In this document: piece after piece, positions 37,592 to 48,590 of the stretch
Layout: every line of letters starts with the position of its first letter
Numbering within the stretch: the first letter of the stretch is position 1
DNA from: Hygrophila difformis
Lineage: Eukaryota; Streptophyta; Magnoliopsida; Lamiales; Acanthaceae
DNA: 64,000 bases
Direction: 5' to 3'
Assembly: GCA_030278955.1 (NCBI GenBank)
Contig: JAOANR010000015.1
Coordinates: forward strand, 36,364,487-36,428,486
Position numbers and translations under genes: made by a program
The notes under the pieces: generated by a model
The model's database searches: none
What the model was told of the DNA's origin: nothing
Seen by the model: only the letters and a program-made list of their open reading frames with translations

Positions 37592-40528
37592 TGTAACACC
37601 CCGATTTCTGATAACCCAGGTCGGGATGTCACCGCCACACCTCCCAAGCAAGACGCGGTTTCTCCGAGCTTGCTAGAGAGATGCAAGGCTATGGTTTTTC
37701 AGAGTTTAAAATAATTCAAACCGCCCATTTATAAATATATAACAAAGATCATTACATAGTATTATTTAAGTTGCAGCGGAAAGTAATATTTAAATATAGA
37801 TATAGCAGCGGAAATATAAATAGGGCCAACACGGCCAAAACACGGGTTATACAGGCCCGTTATGCAAGTCATGTATAAAAACGAGAGTAAACGTTCCCAA
37901 AATCCCAATGCATGCTATGCTCATGTGTAAGCCTCATACTCTGAAAAGAAAAAGAGAGCAACGGTTTGTCAGCATAAACATGCTGAATAAGTTAACCCCT
38001 AGCATACAGTAATGGGGTTTCAAAGCCTTTAGTTATTTAAGAAAGAATTGACTTACTTTTAGCACGATTGCATGCACTATATAAAATAGCTCGACTAAAT
38101 AATGGAATTTAATTGTATAAATCCAAGGTATGAATTCCAAATGATCACAGATATAACTTGTAAGGCGATTAACTAAATTGACAAAAACCAAAACACAATT
38201 TAACAAGGATTTAATTTAAATCTCTTACAAATTTATCGTTTCATTTCTTTTATAGATCACCATTCGCTAGGGCTCTTATGTCCACTAACCTCATGGTCAA
38301 TATTTCACTAGGGCCCTTACATCCGCTAGTCATATGCTTGGGCCCTTATGTCCACAAGTCACATAATCAATATCGTGCTAGGGCTCTTACGTCCGCTAGA
38401 CATACGCTTGGGCACTTATGTCCACAAGCCACATAGTCAATATTGATAGTATCTAACTTGGTCACAAATCACTAATGTTTCAAAAGAATTTAGAAAAATG
38501 TTTTCATTTGTTTAGACATATCTCGCGAATCATGTGTTTCTCAAAAGACGAGTTTTTCAACATTTTAACCAAGCCATTTCCACAGTTTACGCCATCTCAG
38601 TTTAAAAATTCATTTCAAAGGAAGTTGACTTGAAATTTCTACAGTAGATCAAAATCACGCTAACGAACAACTTTTGTGTTTTAAGTTTTTCAAAATTATG
38701 TGAGGAAACGGGTGAAATTTTACAATCTTTACAAAAGCCAAAATTTGTCATAATTGTCTACACAACGCACTGATTTTCAAAAGATTTTTTGACATAGCAA
38801 ACGACCTCCGAAATTTATGAAATTTTACAGGCACTTAAAAGACACCAAAATAAACAAATTTTATTAGAGGTAAACTATGCAAATTCATCACGGATTAAGT
38901 CAGATTAATCCACTAAGTTCGGTTTAAAAATCTGTCAACTTTTCCTTCTCGAACACAGTGTATTCAAAAAGGGTTTTAACTATCCAAACGTCAATGAAAA
39001 TGCACGAAAATTTACAGGCATATTCTCAAGACATTTATCTACAACTTTTATGTTTTTACCAAAGATTAGTTTTGAGCACAAGTGATAGAAAAATGCACAT
39101 CAAGTTCGACCAAACAATCTGTCATGGTTTTCGAAAGAGTCATGCCTCACAAAAAAATGTTCGACGCGGTTTGGGGTATCAAATCTTAATCAAAATGCAT
39201 AAAATTTTACAGAGGTATTCATGACTCATAGATCTATAAATTTCATGTTTAACACAAGTCCTAATTCGGCCTAGATCCGAGGTCAAAATGGCTAACAAGT
39301 TCGAGATTCAAATCTGCCAAAGTTCTAAGTTCGAAAAACGGGCAGCAGTGTTCAGATTCGGTTTTTCGGCATCAAACCATAACAAAAAATTACGAAAATT
39401 TTACACAAGGTAGATATATGTCTTAGAAACACTTTTTATGTTTTGAGTTTTCTCGTTTGAAGACTTTTAAGGGTTCAAAAAATTCATCCAAAAACGCTGC
39501 GCGCGTGTGAGACTTCTATTGACAGATTTTAATAAATTCTAGTGTTGAATCTTATGTTTGATCGATTTTTAGCCACCAAAAACCGTATGTAAGAATTAAC
39601 TTACATAATATGAGTTCTAAACTGCCCTTGGGTCGTTCGGAATCTACGGATGGCTACGAACGAATCTCCTCAACACGGTATCCTCTTCCCCTTGGCGACG
39701 AATCGAAATCGAAAGTGAAATCTATATTTAGATCGAATTTTTGGATTCAAAAAGGTGTAGAGAACCTAAATAAACACTCACCAATAATTTAAAATCTTGA
39801 AACCTTTCTCCACACGCCTCCTTGCTTGGATTTCTTCATCGGGATCTCAAGAACACAAGAGGATTTGTGGTTTTTCGGTTTGAATGAGTTGGGAGGGAAT
39901 ATGAGAGTAAAGGGGAGTGAATTAGGGTTGTGTGATCTGATTATAGGGTATAGGATCACTTAATCTCGTCCCTAATATCCTTCCCTCCATGGTGATTGTG
40001 TTTCCATAGTCGGGGGTTGAAAATATGGCAAGAAATCTCGAAAACGCGCAAGATGATCGTAGGCTGTCCCACGGCGCGGTGGTGGCGCGGTGTAAGGCCA
40101 AACACCGCGCGGAGGGCGCGCGGCCTGGTCTGGGCCGTGCGATCCCGTCGGGCCTTTTCTCCTCTCTTTCGGGTTCTATCCTCCTACATTTTCGGGCTCG
40201 ATTATTTCGGGTCATTCTCGGAGCATGATTCCTATCTTAAATCTATTTCGACTTTAAATTAATTTCGTGTTTGAAATCTTAAGTCCGTCGGTTTCGGATT
40301 TGTCGGCTTCTAATTCGTCGTTTTTGGCTCCCGTGCAATAATTTATTCAATTAAATTATTTTCGACTTCACGGGTTCTTGGATATTTAATTCCTTCTTGA
40401 ATTAAATTTCATTTCTCATTTCATCTTTTGGAATTAAATTCAATTTCTCATTTTATCTTTAAATGATTTATTTATTTATATATTGTATTTATTTATTTAT
40501 TAATGTTACAAAATTCTCGGGTATTACA
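37592..40528 (-). repeat. 5' LTR of the gag-only retrotransposon
   Basis: 2937 bp, nearly identical to the other LTR. One visible difference is a local duplication of a GCGCGGTGGTG-type stretch around 40074-40092. Scattered single-base differences could date the insertion. Confidence 0.92.
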
Positions 40529-41153
40529 TTTGTGTATATTACTAGCCCTGTGTATGTTATTCAAACTTGTGCCTTCTTTTGTCTGTGCCTTTTATATCCG
40601 GCAGGCTGTCTGGGTCCGAGGTAGGCTTCAATTACCCAATTACACACAACAATTCTGGTATGTCGCTTGCCTTAATTGCCACAAAGCATTAGATGTGGAC
40701 ATCACTTGGGTCGTCCAGTGTCCTAATTGTCGTGAAAGAGCAGGCGTTGAGCCAAGGTTAGCCACCCACATGCATTTATCTTTAACTTTCACAGATGTTT
40801 CCATTTGTTATATAATACTCCCTCCGTCCCATATTTATCTTCTTACTTTCCGTTTTTGGACGTCCCATATTTATCTTCCTACCCCAAAAAGGGAATTTTT
40901 TTTTTTTACTAAAATAACCCTACATGTCCATATATTTACACAAAAACCAATCGTTAATTTTACAATTATGGATCCTAATTAAAGACCAATACCCGTTTAA
41001 TTGGTCAACACTCACATGGGAAACCCTAGTCCAATCCCATCCGCCTCTCTTCATTTTTCTTCTTCATTTGTCTCTCATTTCTCTCCATTTTAGAGGCTGA
41101 AACCTAATCATCTCTCTACCTCCTCCACCGTCGGCCGTCTGTGAGTTTCCGAC

Positions 41154-41759
41154 ATGCCTCGGAGACCTATCAGAAGCCACGGGCCTCCACGGCTTTGCAC
41201 TCCCGACGAGTCGTCGGAGAGCGAGTACGAGGTTTCGACTCCGTTGTCGAAGCTTGTGCAGTCAGCCTCCAGATCCGTCCACTCGGCCACCCCACGAAAC
41301 CTTTTGGGCTCTTTTTGTGGAGACGGACTGCCCTGTGGCTTTGAATCCGACATTCCGGCGAGCGACTCGCAATCCGGCCAGATCCCGTCCGAAATCTTAA
41401 TGTCGTCGTCGGCTTTGATGATGCAGTCGTCGGATTTGGTGGAGAAGCCGACTGACACGGTCGTTCCCGAGACCGAGTTCTACCCGGAAGTGTCTCCGGC
41501 CAGGTCGCGAGGACTGCTTGCCGAATCTGTGCCGCCGGAGGTCGTCTGGTATGTGCCGGACTCTGTTGAACCATACGCAGATCTGCCTTCCTCGGACGAG
41601 GCTTACTACGAGCCCTTCTACTGTTGCGAAGAAATGAGGGATACACGGAACAAACTGTTGTACGATCTCTTGCCGGCCTTGAGGTATAATCTCTTCTACA
41701 ATTTGACTCTGTTCAGCCTTGTCGGCTTCCTGTGGTCTTGCCGGCCTTGTGCTATGTGA
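41154..41759 (+). CDS. Unknown GC-rich ORF carried inside the mariner-like element
   Basis: A 201-codon frame opposite to the transposase, between its stop and the left terminal repeat. It is much richer in G and C than the rest of the element and follows a CT-rich leader (about 41040-41140). The protein is rich in serine, proline and acidic residues (PDESSESEYEVSTPLS, PDSVEPYADLPSSDEAYYE), with a hydrophobic tail after residue 175. CTTGAG/GTATAA at about 41682 looks like a splice donor, so the real exon may end at residue 176 (LLPALR). I recognise no family. It could be a captured host-gene exon, or only leader-derived sequence. Confidence 0.4.
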   Translation: MPRRPIRSHGPPRLCTPDESSESEYEVSTPLSKLVQSASRSVHSATPRNLLGSFCGDGLPCGFESDIPASDSQSGQIPSEILMSSSALMMQSSDLVEKPTDTVVPETEFYPEVSPARSRGLLAESVPPEVVWYVPDSVEPYADLPSSDEAYYEPFYCCEEMRDTRNKLLYDLLPALRYNLFYNLTLFSLVGFLWSCRPCAM

Positions 41760-42554
41760 ATTTTTTTATGGAGCCTTGCCGGCTTATACGTGCTGCTATA
41801 TTCAATGCTTTGTGAGATTTATAACATGAAGTTGGCTGTAATTTCAAGGAAATGTGATTAGAGTTTCCACATGTGTCTGGCTTGCATGTTAGGAGGCCTA
41901 ATTGAACATAAAACCATTAGGGTCATGCGAGGAATTGCATTAACTGTAATTGCTGAGAGTGAATGTCACCACAGGTTTCTATTTGCCTTGTTTGGGGACA
42001 TTGCTCTGTGATGCAGTTTCATTTAATGGTGGTCTTAAATGTAGCCACCAATTCCTCTGCCTTTTAGGAGGCTTTGAGCAATTTTAGTCAACATTAGGCA
42101 GAAGGAGTGGCAAGGAGACTTTAGCAACACCATTATCTCGTGTAAGAGAACCACCCTATGATGATAATACAATCTGAGGGTTCCCAAACAAAACTGAAAT
42201 TTCCCAGCAAATCAGATTCATTCATTGAACTTAATAAACATATTTTCATACATACCCAATGATGAGATTGTAATCTGAGGGTTTTCTTACAAAATATACC
42301 TTGATGGTCATAATCTACTCAGCCTTACTTTTTTTTTTTTTGCATAGGCTGATCATATTAGACAATCTATTGATTGTTTACAGATTAAACAATCTATTGA
42401 TTGTTTACAATGTAAGCAACAAAAAGGTTGAACCTTAAACAATCCTACATCCCTACAACTTCCACAAGTTCAGAAATATCATACTTGAGCTTGTAAACTC
42501 CGGCAGCTTCTTGCAATGCTTGTATGCTTGCCTTCACAATATCTTCATCCACCT

Positions 42555-43881
42555 CTAACACCTAGGCAGCCTCCCTTCCCTCCTCAGACGATTTTTGTTC
42601 ATATGTGGTGTCTTATATTTAATCCCTCCTTCCACCTTCATTATCTCAATGAGGCTGCTTTGTAAAGTTAGGAAAACATCATTTAAAGTTGTTGGTGATA
42701 GTTCCTCAAAAGACTGCACAACACTCCCCACTAGGTCATCAACATTTAGCATTAGGTTTTCATTACACAACCCTTGAATGCTATTGAAAAATCCTAGATC
42801 ATTGATGTTAGTATCCGGTGACATAGGTGGCTGGCATAAAAGTGTGATATTGAAGCCATCACCTTGACTTGCACAAACAAAATCTGAATCCTTATCTTTA
42901 AAGTGTGGAGGGGCATTATCCTGTTGGATAATGATGTTTTTGTTGAGAAATGTGGGCCACTTAGCCTTAATAGCCGATATAATCTGCTCAAAGCAATAAA
43001 CAGCCGTTTATGAATAAAAAACAGCTTTATGTTTAATATAAAATGGTATAAAATCATCAAATAATGGCTGACCTTATTCAACACGAACTCTTTTATCACT
43101 TCACTATTCACCTTTTCAATAGGTTTAGTCACCATTGTCCCCCGAGCTCGATTTTTTGAATTCCTTTGAGCCGGCTCAACCGCTGTGAATGGGAAGAGGC
43201 CAATCTTCCCATCAAACGTAACATTTCCCTCCGCATCAAATTGCGGACGTGCCACAGCACATAAACATAATCTTAGGGATAAAATTCTTAGACTTAGTAG
43301 TTCTATGTGGTTCTTCTTCACCGAGAAGCAAGTAATATCTCTCGCTTTCTTTGGTTAAGTAGAACCATTTTTCATCAATATGAATAACATTTTCCATGTT
43401 TTTGAAAAAAAACTTGTTTGCAACCCTATCATATTGAATAGCATGCAAACAATAATTTAACCTTTGAAACTTGTTTTCTTGAGTTAGTGCAGGCTTTATA
43501 GCATTAGTATGGGCCCTAATGGCTCCATCCTTGACCCATCTAGAAACTGTGGATTTACTTACCTTTAATTGCTTTGCTAATTTTCTGATTGTGGCCCTCT
43601 TTCTAAAAGGGATTGTCTGCATCTTTTCTTGATCAAAGTGCACCCTCTTTACATGTGGCTTCCCAATCTTGTTGTTGGAGAATAATATGGGCTGACCATT
43701 TAGAATCTGCTTTTTGGCAGCATTCCACAAGAACCCAGGTTCTTGTGGATACTCCAAAAAGTTGAGAAGCTTCCTTGGCTTTTCCATGATCCACCTTGCC
43801 ATCCGTGCTATGCAACAACAAAAATTGGCCTATTTGATTTTTCTTTTCTGTTGAAAGTTTGTGTTTGGTAGTTGTCTCCAT
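42555..43881 (-). pseudogene. Mariner-like DD39D transposase, frameshifted
   Basis: Starts METTTKHKLSTEKKNQ at 43881. A helix-turn-helix region follows (TIRKLAKQLKVSKSTVSRW). Catalytic motifs are HIDEKWF, QQDNAPPH and NINDLGFF, and 39 residues separate the second and third aspartates, the DD39D signature of plant mariner-like elements. A frame change near 43735, within a perfect 11-bp inverted repeat, separates FGVSTRT from the next segment. Another near 43263 separates KNFIPKIMF from CAVARPQFDAEG. An approximately 84-bp intron at 42988-43071 (after FVLNK) restores continuity with the QIISAIKAKWP segment. All three catalytic aspartates remain, but the frame is broken twice. Confidence 0.88.
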
Positions 43882-45404
43882 TTATTGAAGGCAATAAATG
43901 TGGTATTGAGTAGATATGCCTCAATTTATAACTGTATTTTGGAGGTAATTTTTTAAGGGAAATAAAAATGAAAATGGCTCCACTTCCCAGAAAAAATTGT
44001 GGGAAACACAATGGCAGAAGTTGAAGATGATAAAGGGAGGAATTTTTTGGAAGGAAGTCTGCAGGATTAGCCTTTGTTTTGGAGGGAAGTGCTTGTGGGG
44101 TAAAGATGAATGGAGGGAAACTTCCAAAAAAAATCACTGGCAAAATCCTTGTAATAGTATTAGGAATTCTGTTTTTTTTTTGTACTTGTTTATTTTGGAA
44201 TGTTGTAATGGGCCCACAGCTGGAGAAGTGTATTTATAAATGTAACATACACTGTTATGCCAAGTTAATTAATTTTAATGATAGCTGTTAACAATTGCAC
44301 TAAAAGACAAAAAGAGACAAATTTACCCCTCAAAAAGTACACATGAAAATAATAAAATACAACTTTCTTAAACTCCGTATCTACAGTATCTAAGAAGTTA
44401 AATATGGGACGGAGGGAGTACCTGGTTTGTTCTGTTGATAGGGCACGCCTCAATTTGATCCTCGCTGATACGACTGCTTCAATGGTTATCACTGTGGCCG
44501 GCTCTTTTGCTGAAACCATTATTGGACATAATGCATCACACCTTCAGGCAGCTTCTGAAAATGTATTTACTGTCCAATATGTGTTCTTCATGTGCTCTTG
44601 TTTGCTTTTACCTTTTATTCATCTATTTCCCCACAACTTGTACTCTTGTGTGCAGAATCTTGAAGTCTCCGGAGACATAGCTTCAGAGGTCAACAACAAG
44701 GAACTCCTTTTTTATGTCCGTTACTACTCCTATTCCCAAGGGACTCAATTCCAGTCAAAGTATACAATCGTTGTTGCATATACAGAGCACGACCTGTATG
44801 ACTATTATTTTCCTGTGACGGACTCCCAACCAGCTGCCACTGGTTCACCTCCACCAGACTTGTCCGCAGTTGCCAATACTGATGGCCAGAAAGAGGATCA
44901 GCTATTTACTCCATCCACAAAAAAGGTTCTTGACGAAATCCTTTCGTCTACTATTGGCGACAGCTCACAGCCCGCAGGCCCAAAGAGAGCGCTTGACTTC
45001 AATGTGCATGCTGGTCCCTCATCCCAAGAATCTGCCACAGCAATTGGGCCGACCCCCTGGCACCCCAACACTCTGGGTCGGAAGCACAGCCAAAAACACC
45101 GGGTTTCCTAGCAGAACCTGTCACTCACCAGGAAAATATCACCCTTGCATCCCAACAATCAGTTTCAGCCCCTCACTCGGCTATCCTACCACCTCCAAAG
45201 CTTGGTACACCCACAACCACTGATACATCAACACTCACAATTAATGCAGCAGACACTCTTGCCCACCCACCGTCCCCATCCTCACCTGCAATTCTTACTC
45301 CACCAAAGCGCAAGGCCCCCGCAACAGATACCAATCCAGTCAATCCTCGTGCCACTCGTTCCCAGCTGAAAAAACCGTCTCCTGGACAGCACAAAACCTC
45401 CTAG

Positions 45405-46810
45405 AATATCCAGCTGTTTCCTGGTTGCATGATACACTACTGCCCTTTATGCGCCTTCTACCTGGTGCTTGCATGATGCTGGATGCCTTTTGCTCCCTTT
45501 AGAATTACTTACTTTTGCTTAAAAATCCAAACTGCCCTACGTTTTCTGTATGCTCTTCCTGAACTTGGCCGTATTCTGCTTATTACGTACGTACTAGCTT
45601 GTGTATGTGGATTACTACGAATCCATTCTGGACATACTTTTGCTATGGATTTAACGTAATCCATACTTTTGTTTATAAATATCTTTTGCCTTTACCGTAC
45701 TTTTTCCCATTGCAATTTCCAATATATTTCTTTGTTGACCTTCTTTTGCTTACTCCCACACATTTCAGCCTGTACTTTTGATTGCTTGCTTTCTCCTATC
45801 GGTGTTCCGAACATAGTACTCCTATACATTTATTGTAGTCCATACTTTTGCTTAGAAATATATTGTGCCCTTATCATATTTTTTCCACTGTTGTTCTGTA
45901 TATTTAGTTGCTCGATTGGTTTTGTTTCCTCCCTAATATTGCATCCCGTGCAATATTTGAATACTTATGTGAATTGGTTATGGATTAATCAAACAGTGAA
46001 TGTGTTACCAGGGAGTCGCTCCTAAGAATGATGCTTTCACTGAAAAACTGAATTATCATTCGCATATTGAATGTGTTACCATAACAATCCATGTTTGGCT
46101 CTTACTACCCACACCCAGTTCTGCCGCCGTCGTGCACCCCATGTATTCACTGCGCCCATAAATTTATGACTCGCTTAAACTTTCTGAACAGATCAAATGC
46201 TTCAGGCATAAACACACATATCAGTCTCTTCACCATAACAAATCAATGCTTGTCTCATTTATGTTAACCACTGATTTTAACAAATCCTATGGCTTAAACA
46301 TTTCCTGGAGGAAAAAATGTTTTGCCTATACAATCTTACTTAACTCATTGGATCATGGTTGTTACTTTGGTTAAAGATTAATTTGCTGTATGGCCACCTA
46401 AACATTTGTTTGATCTCTCAACCAACACATGGTTCATACAGACCACAATGCCTATGTACATCAATACAATTATAATGTACAAACTATATACAATTCCGTC
46501 ATATAAACACACTCATTAAATATCTTTATAGATATTTAAATATGGAGATGGCTATATTCACATAGCTTACATTATATTGGCATGCTTATATCCACAAGTG
46601 TCCTATATGAATTCTTAAATAGCCATAGGCAAACATATTTGGGCAGTATCAGAGATCCACCCTCATATGCGTGAACAACATGAGAAATTTTCTGCATATA
46701 AACAAGCCAAATGAATCCAATTGGCCGGTTAACACAAAAAACGTATAGTCATGCTTCATACACTGTTTACACAGCTCGAAGTTAAAATTCACATACCTTC
46801 AACGATGATA
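45405..46810. other. No gene seen downstream of the RPA-like gene
   Basis: AT-rich DNA with T-rich stretches that would include any 3' UTR of the RPA-like gene. The open frame at 45669-46025 is hydrophobic low-complexity translation and is not supported. Confidence 0.5.
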
Positions 46811-46879
46811 CATGTGGCCTACAACATCAACTTCAACGATAACCTCATTATATCGTCGGCCAAACGTCACTGCTTTATT
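46811..46879 (-). pseudogene. Fragment of a REM-like last exon
   Basis: The minus strand encodes AVTFGRRYNEVIVEVDVVGHM, matching the C-terminal end of the second B3 domain of the array copies almost exactly. The homology begins and ends abruptly. A shorter echo (CAACTTCAACGATAATCTCATT) lies at about 46921-46942. It could be a gene fragment moved by a nearby element or the remains of another REM copy. Confidence 0.75.
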
Positions 46880-46942
46880 TAAAGGATGTTATACTCTTAT
46901 AACAGTCCTACTCTTATGCGTCAACTTCAACGATAATCTCAT

Positions 46943-47474
46943 TCAACTTTATGCAAAAGAGCACCAACTTTATGCAAAACGCCAAATTGTCCTTGTGACA
47001 GTCCCACTCTTATAAGTTATAAACATTAGCTAACAACTAAACCTCTTTCAAAAAATGTTATAATTTTTATAGCACATTGTAACGACAATATAAGGAATAT
47101 TTTTTCCTTTTTCCATGGGCAGTTGTATATCCAAAATATGGTGTGCATCGCACAACGAGAATTACTAGTATTGTAATAAAAGAGAGAAAAATTAACATGC
47201 AACAAAAGGAATATTAGGAAAACATTGGCATGAGAAATGTTGTAATATATGAGAAGAAGAAACAAAAAACATTGTTTAAAGATAAAATCAAAGTTGAGAA
47301 AACATAAAGAAATAATGAAGAATAAGAATGAATAAATTGTGAGATGATAAGAATTTCAAGACAACTATAAGATTTGATAAATGAGTGGAGTATTTATAGA
47401 GAAATAGAATGAAGTTTGGTGAAAATATGCAAATTTTGGAGGAATGGAACTGGATTTGACGTGATATTCTAAAG
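46943..47474. other. AT-rich DNA without a gene
   Basis: Apart from the Helitron-like terminus at 47141-47168, only AT-rich sequence with A-rich low-complexity stretches is seen. Confidence 0.5.
47141..47168 (+). mobile_element. Candidate Helitron 3' terminus
   Basis: TGTGC-ATC-GCACA forms a short hairpin, followed after 11 nt by CTAG at 47165-47168 and then T. This is the arrangement of Helitron 3' ends (hairpin, CTRR, insertion into AT). No 5' TC terminus could be fixed, so the element's extent is unknown. It might include the REM fragment just upstream. Confidence 0.5.
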
Positions 47475-47895
47475 ATATACAGTATAATAGTATAAATTAA
47501 TTAAAAATATTATAATATTTTATTAAGAATTTGTTAGGATATTATAGATATAAATACAATATATATGTGAGTGAGGTTGTTGAAATTGGGGGAGAAAAGT
47601 TGGATGGGGTGTTGAAAAAAGGGGGTGGGAAAGTGGGGGGAAATTGGACTATATTATTTTTATAGATATATATATATATAGATATAGATAGATATAGATA
47701 GATAGATACAATATAATAGTATAAATTAGTTAAAAATATTATAATATTTTATTAAGAATTTGTTAGGATATTATAGATATAAATACAATATATATGTGAG
47801 TGAGGTTGTTGAAATTGGGGGAGAAAAGTTGGATGGGGTGTTGAAAAAAGGGGGCGGGAAAGTGGGGGAAATTGGACTATATTATTTTTATAGAT
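47475..47895. repeat. 229-bp direct tandem duplication with GATA microsatellite
   Basis: Two copies (about 47475-47665 and 47704-47895) are almost identical, offset by 229 bp. They include AAATACAATATATATGTGAG and a G-rich stretch (GGGGGAGAAAAGTTGGATGG). An imperfect (GATA)n/(TA)n tract at about 47662-47708 separates them. More GATA repeats follow at about 48027-48052. Confidence 0.9.
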
Positions 47896-47907
47896 ATAGA
47901 TATAGGA

Positions 47908-48022
47908 GATGTTTGGGAGTCAGCAGATCCACTAGCAGATAGCAGATTCGGAGAGAGAACTGTAAGAGGATATGCTCTTTCAATATGCTATATGCTACCA
48001 AATATGCTTGCTCCCAAAAATA
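47908..48022. mobile_element. Small MITE-like foldback inserted in a GATA tract
   Basis: About 115 bp with terminal inverted repeats TTTGGGAGTCAGCA at the left and TGCTTGCTCCCAAA at the right, internally rich in AGCAGAT/ATATGCT. GATA repeats lie on both sides, so a target-site duplication cannot be told from the microsatellite. Confidence 0.5.
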
Positions 48023-48590
48023 TTCATAGATATAAGATATAGATAGATAGATAGGTCAGCTTCTAAGTCTTTTAAAAGCCTGATTAAACTTATTTTAATT
48101 CTTTATATCCGGATGTAATTATAATGTTGGAAGACATAATTTGTTCACTTGGGCAAGTTTTCATCCAAAACTATTTATATACGGGATTGAACTATTTATA
48201 TACGAGAAAAACTCATAAATATTTTAAAAATCTCTATATAAGATCAAAATAATAATTATATTTACATAAAATAATAATAATACGATATATTTCTATATAA
48301 TAAATATAAATAGACTAATAATATAATAAATAGAGCGGTCTGGTAGGCCTGAAAGGCTTTTAATTAAGCATCGTCTGGGTCTATTTAGCTAAATAAGTTT
48401 TTAAATTAACCTAAGCATCGCCTGTTTATAAAGAAAATCTGGTCTAGCCTGACCTTGGGTAGGTTAGGCTATAGATAGTCTGGCCTATTCTCACCCCTAA
48501 TCAATTGGTGCGTAAAATCGAAAATTGAATAAATCATGGGCTAAAATTGAATAAGATGGCTCATGATGGCCTAAAAAGTTATTTTTACCA
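48023..48590. other. AT-rich DNA without a gene
   Basis: No coding frame. The region around 48330-48500 has the low-complexity GCCTG/TAGCCTGACC look of an old repeat. Confidence 0.4.

Larger units (their letters stand above)
32728..40528 (-). mobile_element. Gag-only Gypsy-type LTR retrotransposon in an RPA intron
   Basis: A 7801-bp insertion with two long LTRs (2929 and 2937 bp) in direct orientation. It is flanked on both sides by the 5-bp direct repeat TTTGT (32723-32727 and 40529-40533). Internal DNA is only 1935 bp: a primer-binding site, a gag ORF and a polypurine tract, with no protease, RT, RNase H or integrase. This is the architecture reported for TR-GAG elements, which need enzymes supplied by other elements. 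The gag is open and the LTRs differ by few changes, so the insertion is fairly young. It lies antisense to the host gene, entirely between exons 32117-32249 and 40605-40756. Confidence 0.92.
40818..44418 (-). mobile_element. Mariner-like element with Stowaway-type ends
   Basis: 3601 bp with terminal inverted repeats CTCCCTCCGTCCCATATTTA at the left and the matching complement at the right, about 28 bp with few mismatches. TA dinucleotides at 40816-40817 and 44419-44420 are the expected duplication. It encodes a decayed transposase on the minus strand and an extra plus-strand ORF. Its ends match the small MITEs in this window, so it or a close relative is a candidate source of their transposase. 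It lies inside an RPA-like intron, and its right end is only 23 bp before the next exon. Confidence 0.92.
30663..45404 (+). pseudogene. RPA70-like single-stranded-DNA-binding protein gene with giant introns
   Basis: Encodes the OB-fold architecture of the large subunit of replication protein A. Exons read by eye: 30663-30776 (MASVSDSDTIILISSNESDD; link uncertain), 31095-31183, 31213-31483 (YKRYYVSGFGVQHANPKY), 31573 to about 31630, 31733-31857 (NEFCVKYGDLLAGQV), 31953-32031 (RFHSCILVNPTLVDG), 32117-32249 (KVLLPPPPNDIVL), 40605-40756, 44442-44562 and 44656-45404. The 40605 exon carries the RPA C-terminal zinc ribbon: FWYVACLNC, then VVQCPNCRE. From 31953 on, exon phases join cleanly across the Gypsy and mariner insertions. 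A TAG at 31608-31610 interrupts the predicted frame. A frameshift near the C-run at 45052-45056 separates GPSSQESATAIG from a tail with PPKRKAPA (NLS-like) ending at 45404. It is probably a recent pseudogene; a mis-modelled exon could explain the first lesion. Confidence 0.65.

Noticed and set aside
30663..45404. The RPA-like gene as part of an autonomous Helitron
   Set aside because: No Rep/HUH or PIF1-like helicase domain is visible, and the gene has ordinary introns. Helitron origin of the family remains possible.
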